Assembly: GCA_002501855.1 (NCBI GenBank)
Contig: DAOM01000134.1
Coordinates: 1 to 9,672 of the forward strand
Reading direction: 5' to 3'
DNA from: Candidatus Nitrosopolaris nunavutensis
Lineage (GTDB): Archaea; Thermoproteota; Nitrososphaeria; Nitrososphaerales; Nitrososphaeraceae
DNA length: 9,672 nucleotides
Shown: positions 5,250 to 9,672 of the stretch, in pieces
Position numbering within the stretch: the stretch's first letter is position 1
Layout: each line of letters starts with the position of its first letter
Position numbers and translations under genes: made by a program
Notes under the pieces: model-generated
Seen by the model: only the letters and a program-made list of their open reading frames with translations
What the model was told of the DNA's origin: nothing
Database searches by the model: none

Positions 5250-5765
5250 ATGCAATTCGACTACGAATTATTAGATGATGTAAATCTCAAAATTTTGGAC
5301 AAGTTAGGCGAAGATTCGTCAACACCATTCGTAGAAGTTGCAAAACAAATAGGCGTATCTGACGCGACAATACACATAAGGGTCCGCCGGATGGTTGATG
5401 CAGGAATAATCAACAAGTTTACGCTGTCTGTTGATAATGATCGACTTGGATATGATCATCTGGCATTCATGGGTATCAACACTGAACCTGGTTCTATAGA
5501 AAGCGTAATTCTTGACCTTTGCTTCGTGGATGAGGTATTAGAGGTTCATGAACTGCATGGTACCTTCGACCTGATATTGAAGATCCGTGCTAAGAATTTA
5601 GAACAGATGAGAGATATTGTTGAAAATAAAATCCGCACACTACCACATATTCTAGAAACTGAATTGATGCCTGTACTGAAATCAAGAAAAGAGGAACAAA
5701 TAGTCTCGTTAAAAAAGGACATTGCTACCAAGGCAGAGTCTGCAGAGCGAGCGGCGCTTCGGTAA
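5250..5765 (+). CDS. Lrp/AsnC family transcriptional regulator
   Basis: The 171-residue protein has the standard two-domain plan. Residues 5-60 form the AsnC-type helix-turn-helix: DDVNLKILDKLGEDSSTPFV, then EVAKQIGVSDATIHIRVRRM (29-48) as the turn and recognition helix, then DAGIINKFTLSVD. Residues 66-142 are the RAM effector domain: an opening strand DHLAFMGINTEPG (69-81), CFVDEVLEVHELHGTFDLIL (91-110) with the conserved Gly-x-x-Asp turn, and an ending strand ELMPVLKS. A charged C-terminal tail (145-171) extends past the usual length of about 150. Such proteins bind DNA as dimers or octamers and often respond to amino acids. Glutamine synthetase lies 1 kb downstream on the other strand; regulation of it is possible but not shown. 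Confidence 0.93.
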   Translation: MQFDYELLDDVNLKILDKLGEDSSTPFVEVAKQIGVSDATIHIRVRRMVDAGIINKFTLSVDNDRLGYDHLAFMGINTEPGSIESVILDLCFVDEVLEVHELHGTFDLILKIRAKNLEQMRDIVENKIRTLPHILETELMPVLKSRKEEQIVSLKKDIATKAESAERAALR

Positions 5766-5933
5766 ATAACAAGAACTAGATCTAGAAGCAAATTTCTAAC
5801 AACGAATTTCGTATTTGCACAAATACTATAATAGGTATTCATCCAAGTGCACCCATATCGCTCTGTGCTCGAGAACCATTCAATCAATTACAGTAAATTC
5901 GGGTGATATCTATAGCATTGTGAGCCTCTCATT

Positions 5934-6029
5934 TTACGGACTAGCATTCCTTCCTGAAACAGTATAAAGCATTACTTGTTCTCTGCTCATCGGGTTTTCG
6001 ATTGCCGATTCTATAACTTTTTTCAGCAT
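5934..6029 (-). CDS. Possible 31-residue small protein
   Basis: I do not recognise this peptide. From ATG 6029 it reads as 31 residues (MLKKVIESAIENPMSREQVM at the start), an amphipathic helix followed by a polar tail. Its make-up is more protein-like than chance frames nearby. A TATA-like box (6050-6058) lies about 25 nt upstream, fitting a leaderless transcript. It ends at a TAA at 5934-5936. It may be a genuine small gene or the surviving start of a longer one. Confidence 0.38.
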   Translation of the reverse strand: MLKKVIESAIENPMSREQVMLYTVSGRNASP

Positions 6030-6049
6030 TACTAATATTTTTTATGCGT

Positions 6050-6058
6050 CTTTTATGT
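6050..6058 (-). promoter_or_regulatory. Possible TATA box for the 31-codon ORF
   Basis: ACATAAAAG on the minus strand (6058-6050) resembles a TATA box and lies about 25 nt from ATG 6029. AT-rich sequence continues downstream, so other placements are possible. Confidence 0.35.
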
Positions 6059-6315
6059 ACAATGATTTTTATGAGTTCGGCAGAGTATAAAGGGGAAATT
6101 ACTTTGTCTAAAATTTAGACCGGAAAGTTCTTGTGCCACTTGTGTTTCGGAGTACGATGTATTCTATCTTTTAAGGAAATTCTCGACTTTCTCCCCAAAC
6201 CTTTACTTTCTAGCTTTCTGGTTCCCTCATTCCGGCGCATCAGCACTAAAGTTGTATGGACTGAAATATGTATGTCTATGTAGATAAATCCCATTGCAAA
6301 AACATTTTCGGCCAA
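6053..6315 (-). pseudogene. Traces of a broken gene, possible helix-turn-helix remnant
   Basis: One minus-strand frame is open from 6315 to 6115 and gives a basic, unusual peptide. Another frame over 6202-6053 reads RFGEKVENFLKR, a TAG at 6164-6166, then NTSYSETQVAQELSGLNFRQ and onward to a TAA at 6053. The piece SETQVAQELSGLNFRQ has the look of a helix-turn-helix. A single gene running from GTRKLESKGLG in the first frame into GEKVENFLKR in the second, with one frameshift and one stop, is a simple explanation. The family is unknown and the pieces are short, so this is tentative. Confidence 0.28.
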
Positions 6316-6764
6316 GCAGTATACTAGCCCAACAATCAGTCCAAATAACGATTTTTGTTGTACTTATTCATATCCCAGCCCGGGCGGAAAAAGTCATGAG
6401 CAAATAAGTATATTAGTACTTTACAAAACTCTTGGAATCACGTCAAAGGAAAAATGTGTAAAACATTGCGACTCAATGTAAGACACAAGAAGACTCTTGG
6501 GTGTTTCGCACTATGACTTGAACAACGATCATGTAGGGTATATCGAAGTGGAAAATAATACAATATTCCAAAAGTGTTACATCTACGAATTCTGCTGTGG
6601 TAGGCTATGGATATTGTTTGTAGCCGTAGTTTATTCTAAGGGCAGGGGCGATACTATCGCTACAAGCGTATTTAGATTGACCCTTGGAAGAAAGAGGAAG
6701 AATGACTAAATGAACAAATGCTCCCAAAGATGTTATTTTAGAGCTGCATATGTATAATGATCTA

Positions 6765-8231
6765 TCATACATCGGCATACATAGAAAATTCGTGAGGATG
6801 CGGTCTCACTGCTACTTCATTGTGTTCTTTCACTTCGTGTTCAATTATGCTATCGATGGCGTCGTCGCCGAAGATCGGTTTCAGGAATGCTCTATCACTG
6901 TCTAGCGCCTCATACGCTTCTCTTAAACTTGCAGGCAGCTGCTTAACCCCAAGTTCCCTACGTCTCTGTGGGGTCATTTTAAAAATATCTTCATCGACGG
7001 CATTACCCAATGGTTTCTTCTTCAGAATACCGTCTAGTCCAGCAGCAACCATCGCGGAGAATGCAAAGTAAGGATTGCATGAGGGATCCGGGGCCCTGAA
7101 CTCGATTCTCTTCATCGCGGCAAATTTTCTGCCTTTGTAATGGGCTGGGATCCTGATTATTGCTGATCTATTACCCCTGCTCCATGCAATATATACAGGC
7201 GCTTCATAACCCGGTACCAACCTTCTGTATGAGTTGGTAGTCGGTGCGACAATTGCAGCCAATGCATATGCATGGTCTATGATCCCTCCACCAAAATACC
7301 GAGCAGTTTCTGACATTTCCGCATATTCGTCTCTGTCATCAAAAAAGAGGTTCTTCTGCTTGTCCCAGAGGCTAACATTAACATGCATGCCTGAACCGTT
7401 ATCAAGTGCAATCGGCTTAGGCATCATCGTAGCAATCATGTTATTTTTTTTTGCAATATTTTTAACAATATACTTGTAGCTTTGAACAGAATCGGCTGCA
7501 TTCACAAGTGTGTCGTACCGAATATCAATTTCGCATTGGCCCGCTGTTGCGACTTCGTGATGATGAGTATCACAAATGATACCAAAATCGTTACTGAGAA
7601 CGTCTACACATTCATTTCGATAATCCATCAGAGTGTCACCCGGTGCGCTTGGAAGATATCCTTCTTTAAGTCTTAGAACATATCCTACGCCCTCAGTGGA
7701 CCACGGCGCTTCTCTTGAAGTTATGTTATAGCTCTGGCCGTGATAAGGTGTCATAGTGTTTACTTCGAGTTTATCAAAGACAAAGAATTCAACTTCAGGC
7801 CCCCAAAAAGACGACTCATAGCCTTTTTCTCGAACATATTTGGCCGCCTTGGTTGCGATCCCCCTCGGGTCGCGCGGAAACGGATTTCTCTCTGAACCGC
7901 CGGTTAGGATATCACAAATTAGCCTTGCTGTGGAATCCTTTTCAATCCACGGAATGGTGGCGTATGTCGATGGATCAGGCCTAAGAATTAGATCTGATTC
8001 GTGGATCTCTGTAAAACCACGGATTGAAGAGCCATCGAGTTTTGGAAGACCATCCTCGAAGTCCTCTTTGTGAAACATGTTAGAGGCCATAGTTGTGTGA
8101 TGGAATCTTCCGGTAAGGCCAGTAAACTGCAAATCAAGAAACTTGATCCTCTCATTCTTTAACTTTTGCATAACTTCTTCGGCTGTAAATGACAAAGGTT
8201 CAATTTCGCCGTCAATTACTTTATAGGGCAA
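6765..8231 (-). CDS. glnA: Glutamine synthetase, type I
   Basis: The 488-residue enzyme makes glutamine from glutamate, ammonia and ATP in the cytoplasm, as a dodecamer in this family. The N-terminal beta-grasp domain includes FLDLQFTGLTGRFHH (31-45) and LDGSSIRGF (66-73). Metal ligands are seen as Glu146 and Glu148 (GPEVEF), Glu226 and Glu234 (HHHEVATAGQCE), His283 (NGSGMH) and Glu377 (KRIEFR). Substrate residues include Arg337 and Glu343 (RLVPGYEAP), Arg355 (NRS) and Arg379. At the usual adenylylation position the residue is Phe417 (EDIFKM), so control by adenylylation is not expected, although the C-terminus (RPHPHEF) resembles GSI-beta. The start appears to be TTG 8231; the next ATG (8171) would cut into the first helix. 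A possible promoter lies at 8263-8271. Confidence 0.96.
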   Translation of the reverse strand: MPYKVIDGEIEPLSFTAEEVMQKLKNERIKFLDLQFTGLTGRFHHTTMASNMFHKEDFEDGLPKLDGSSIRGFTEIHESDLILRPDPSTYATIPWIEKDSTARLICDILTGGSERNPFPRDPRGIATKAAKYVREKGYESSFWGPEVEFFVFDKLEVNTMTPYHGQSYNITSREAPWSTEGVGYVLRLKEGYLPSAPGDTLMDYRNECVDVLSNDFGIICDTHHHEVATAGQCEIDIRYDTLVNAADSVQSYKYIVKNIAKKNNMIATMMPKPIALDNGSGMHVNVSLWDKQKNLFFDDRDEYAEMSETARYFGGGIIDHAYALAAIVAPTTNSYRRLVPGYEAPVYIAWSRGNRSAIIRIPAHYKGRKFAAMKRIEFRAPDPSCNPYFAFSAMVAAGLDGILKKKPLGNAVDEDIFKMTPQRRRELGVKQLPASLREAYEALDSDRAFLKPIFGDDAIDSIIEHEVKEHNEVAVRPHPHEFSMYADV

Positions 8232-8506
8232 CCGCAGTATCTGTTATGATAGCAATTAATGTCATAATTAAGCTTTCAAGTCGTATGCCATTATCACGAC
8301 CGATTCAGCGCTCTGTAAGCAAGTTGAGGTTACAAACGTCCTCAAACTTTCGCGCACCCCTTACACTCAGCTTCAGAAGACCAAAAGCATTCTTGTTTCT
8401 TATTTTATGTCGTAGATGCCCAAAATGTCAAAATTTGGACTCTCTCGGATGGATTCTGTAGCGGCCTAAGATTATTTATTGTCACATTGTCCCTTGAAGT
8501 TCTCAT
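8221..8506 (-). pseudogene. Possible decayed gene upstream of glutamine synthetase
   Basis: Two minus-strand frames read like pieces of one protein. The first (8506-8405) is a 33-codon ORF beginning MRTSRDNVTINNLRPLQNPS. The second (8427-8221) is open apart from a TGA at 8305-8307 and includes KNAFGLLKLSVRGARKFEDV and, after the stop, IGRDNGIRLESLIMTLIAII. A frameshift near 8425 would join them. A basic stretch followed by a hydrophobic C-terminus recalls the end of some archaeal transposases, but I cannot name a family. The end overlaps the start of glnA and its promoter region. The evidence is only composition and continuity. Confidence 0.28.
8263..8271 (-). promoter_or_regulatory. Possible promoter of glnA
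   Basis: The minus strand reads TTAATTAT at about 8270-8263, preceded by the purine-rich GAAAGC, which resembles a BRE plus TATA pair. It lies 32-39 nt before TTG 8231, implying a leader of about ten bases. ATTAATTG closer in is an alternative. Confidence 0.33.
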
Positions 8507-8710
8507 CCACTCTTCAGTCTGGAGGCATCTAGTCTGTAAGCGTGGTCTACTTTGTCCTGCCGTTTTTTTCGTTATTCAATTTATTATTACTTATTGTAAA
8601 GGAGGCATATAATACAATTAAACGATTTTGTTCTAGGTTGACTGACAAATTTTATTTGTTATTTCATTTCTTGTTCTTCCCAAGCCCGACAGATTCAGAG
8701 GAAGATCTAT

Positions 8711-8739
8711 CAATTAATAGTAGGTACAATTATTAATTG
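8711..8739. repeat. 9-bp perfect inverted repeat with 11-base loop
   Basis: CAATTAATA (8711-8719) and TATTAATTG (8731-8739) are exact reverse complements around an 11-base loop. The repeat lies just past the TAA at 8746-8748 that ends the broken minus-strand frame, so it could be an old transcript end. In AT-rich DNA such repeats also arise by chance. Confidence 0.45.
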
Positions 8740-8745
8740 GAATTT

Positions 8746-8937
8746 TTATAGTCCGCACCTGATAGATGTGATAGCTTGAGTATGTGAATGCTCATGGTTG
8801 ATTTCTAATTGTTCTAATTCATGTCTGACTAGATGACAGACTTCCTCGTAATTTTATTCAATTTTTCCTATATAAAATGCAAAGGCAAATGCAAAAATTG
8901 TACCGGCTATCCTGTCTCTACTTTTCTTATGGATTAT
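8746..8937 (-). pseudogene. Broken small gene with one membrane segment
   Basis: One minus-strand frame reads HKKSRDRIAGTIFAFAFAFY, then IGKIE, a TAA at 8854-8856, then NYEEVCHLVRHELEQLEINH and on to a TAA at 8746-8748. The first part is a basic start plus a short hydrophobic helix; the second is a charged helix rich in Glu and His (HELEQLEINHEHSH). No start codon precedes the first part in frame. A TATA-bearing palindrome lies at 8938-8953. I infer a small membrane protein of about 60 residues that lost its start and gained a stop. I do not recognise the family. Sequence error at the TAA is an alternative. Confidence 0.4.
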
Positions 8938-8953
8938 TATCTTTATAAAGATA
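8938..8953. promoter_or_regulatory. 16-bp perfect palindrome containing a TATA box
   Basis: TATCTTTATAAAGATA is its own reverse complement and holds CTTTATAAAG, a strong TATA box on either strand. On the minus strand it would serve the broken gene at 8746-8937. On the plus strand it lies about 27 nt before an ATG at 8975, which opens only a 28-codon frame running into the opposite gene. Confidence 0.45.
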
Positions 8954-9035
8954 GATTGCTTCTCATTTATACAAATGCTTACCATGCCAAATGCGTTTCA
9001 TTGTTCTAATGCAGTACAAGTTGTTAAACTGTCTA

Positions 9036-9656
9036 TCATTGTTTGCCGAACTTTTCTATGATGGCGGCCATGCATTTAGTTGCCTTGTTAAGGAGATCAA
9101 TTCTTGCGAATTCATTCGGTGAATGGATTCGTGCATAAATAGAGGTGCTTCCTACAGAGACACATGGAGCACCGAGCATTTTAACAAATGAATGCATGGG
9201 TCCAGTTCCAGAGGATGAGACGCTAATAATAGGTTCTGTTCCAAAAGTTTCCGTCGCGGCCTCTTCAACCTGTTTTACAAAAGGTTGATTGATAGGTGTT
9301 CTAGATGACGATTCTCCATGAATAAATTTTATATCAATATCACCGCCAAACCCATAATTGTTTAAATGATTAATTAGTCTCTCGAATTGTCTTGTGGGGT
9401 CCATATCGGGGACCAACCTAAAATCAATTTTAGCCATAGCAGTCGAAGGAAGAACAGTTTTTGCACCTTGACCGACATACCCTGCTACAAGGCCAGCAAT
9501 ATTACATGTTGGCATACCCACTAAAGCCTTCCTTGCTTCAATTCCTCGCGAGTCGTTTACGAATTTGTCGACCCCATACTGCCTTTTGAATTCCTGTTCA
9601 TCAAACGGTTCTCGAGAAATACTATCCAATTCCTCCGAGGTAAATTCCCTTACCTC
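9036..9656 (-). CDS. M20-family metallopeptidase/deacylase, C-terminal part
   Basis: This is the last 206 residues of a protein usually of about 450, cut by the contig end. Members are zinc or cobalt hydrolases of the ArgE/DapE/dipeptidase group. Residues 49-64 (PTCNIAGLVAGYVGQG) begin the dimerisation or lid domain, followed by KTVLPSTAMAKIDFRLVPDM (66-85), its typical continuation. SSSGTGPMHSFVKMLGAPC (147-165) and RIHSPNEFARIDLL (176-189) return to the catalytic domain, where His178 is the C-terminal metal ligand. The N-terminal metal-binding residues lie beyond the contig, so substrate cannot be decided: acetylornithine deacetylase, desuccinylase or dipeptidase are all open. The five residues that would precede Glu at 9656 come from adapter sequence and are not part of the protein. 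Confidence 0.9.
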   Translation of the reverse strand, partial: EVREFTSEELDSISREPFDEQEFKRQYGVDKFVNDSRGIEARKALVGMPTCNIAGLVAGYVGQGAKTVLPSTAMAKIDFRLVPDMDPTRQFERLINHLNNYGFGGDIDIKFIHGESSSRTPINQPFVKQVEEAATETFGTEPIISVSSSGTGPMHSFVKMLGAPCVSVGSTSIYARIHSPNEFARIDLLNKATKCMAAIIEKFGKQ

Positions 9657-9672
9657 CTGTCTCTTATACACA
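9657..9672. other. Tn5/Nextera adapter remnant at contig end
   Basis: The last 16 bases, CTGTCTCTTATACACA, are identical to the start of the Tn5 mosaic-end adapter used in transposon-based library kits. Read on the minus strand they give the peptide MYKRQ, a familiar artefact at the ends of predicted proteins. The genomic sequence therefore ends at about 9656. Confidence 0.95.

Larger units (their letters stand above)
5766..6764. other. Long spacer between the regulator and glutamine synthetase
   Basis: No long gene is credible in this 1-kb stretch. It holds a 31-codon minus-strand ORF (5934-6029) and traces of a broken minus-strand gene (6053-6315). Plus-strand TATA-like boxes occur at 5961-5968 and 6085-6091, the first followed by a weak hairpin ATCGG/CCGAT (5989-6009) and a T-run at 6018-6023. 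From 6316 to 6764 I see only a GC-rich partial palindrome CCAGCCCGGGCGG at 6376-6388 and small inverted repeats. Confidence 0.4.

Noticed and set aside
5546..5887. 113-residue minus-strand frame overlapping the Lrp/AsnC gene
   Set aside because: It lies mostly antisense to a gene with a clear domain match and promoter; its Ser/Cys/Ile-rich content is typical of a shadow frame.
6497..6709. 70-residue plus-strand frame in the spacer before glnA
   Set aside because: TTG start, no promoter, and Cys/Trp/aromatic-rich content without a pattern.
6820..8073. Several plus-strand frames of 64-83 residues inside glnA
   Set aside because: All are antisense to glutamine synthetase, whose motifs are intact throughout; none has a promoter or recognisable content.
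8189..8461. 90-residue plus-strand frame overlapping the start of glnA
   Set aside because: It is antisense to glnA and to the minus-strand relic, is rich in Arg and Ser, and has no promoter.
8542..8736. 64-residue plus-strand hydrophobic frame
   Set aside because: T-rich DNA yields Phe/Leu runs by chance, and there is no promoter or charged flank typical of a membrane protein.
8461..8850. C/D-box-like sequences (GGATGAG, CTGA, AGATGA) suggesting a guide RNA
   Set aside because: No set of C, D', C' and D boxes has the right order and spacing on either strand.
1..9672. CRISPR array, insertion sequence ends, rRNA or integrase
   Set aside because: No regularly spaced repeats, terminal inverted repeats around a transposase, rRNA-like stretches or recombinase motifs were seen.

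Overview
The window looks like a chromosomal contig end from an AT-rich ammonia-oxidising archaeon of the Nitrososphaera type (Thaumarchaeota/Nitrososphaeria). The evidence is: archaeal TATA boxes about 25 nt upstream of several starts (leaderless or short-leader genes); a tRNA gene carrying bulge-helix-bulge introns; an archaeal Lrp/AsnC regulator; an archaeal type I glutamine synthetase; a membrane-anchored LEA14-like protein; and the wreck of a sensor protein of the kind that, from memory, is expanded in Nitrososphaera. The assignment is inference from remembered families; no search was run.

Layout. Positions 1-1990 are sparse. They hold one orphan 117-residue gene (minus), a small minus-strand gene with its own TATA box but a one-base frameshift, and a cluster of short GC-rich palindromes, one of them a perfect 34-bp palindrome. 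Positions 2012-2518 encode the LEA14-like protein (plus). Positions 2785 to about 3600 are a decayed sensor-kinase input region (plus) behind a TATA box and an operator-like repeat array. Positions 3692-3825 hold a tRNA-Gly(UCC) (minus) interrupted twice: a 28-nt intron at the usual 37/38 site and a 29-nt intron inside the T-arm at 53/54. Both fit the bulge-helix-bulge splicing motif. Positions 3906-5065 hold two minus-strand genes: a DUF218/YdcF-like protein and an unrecognised 107-residue protein.

Positions 5250-5765 encode the Lrp/AsnC regulator (plus), with a TATA box placed for leaderless transcription and repeated half-sites around it. Positions 5766-6764 have no long gene, but hold a 31-codon minus-strand ORF with a well-placed TATA box and traces of a decayed gene. 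Positions 6765-8231 are glutamine synthetase, glnA (minus). Positions 8232-9035 have no intact long gene but read as two broken minus-strand genes. From 9036 to the end is the C-terminal half of an M20-family metallopeptidase (minus). The final 16 bases (9657-9672) are not genomic: they match the Tn5/Nextera mosaic-end adapter.

How the genes fit together. Glutamine synthetase is the entry point of ammonium into amino acids, and Lrp/AsnC proteins often sense amino acids, so the pair 1 kb apart may be linked, but nothing in the sequence proves it. The left third and the intergenic spaces look like a decaying accessory zone beside a tRNA gene. No insertion sequence, integrase, CRISPR array or rRNA was found.
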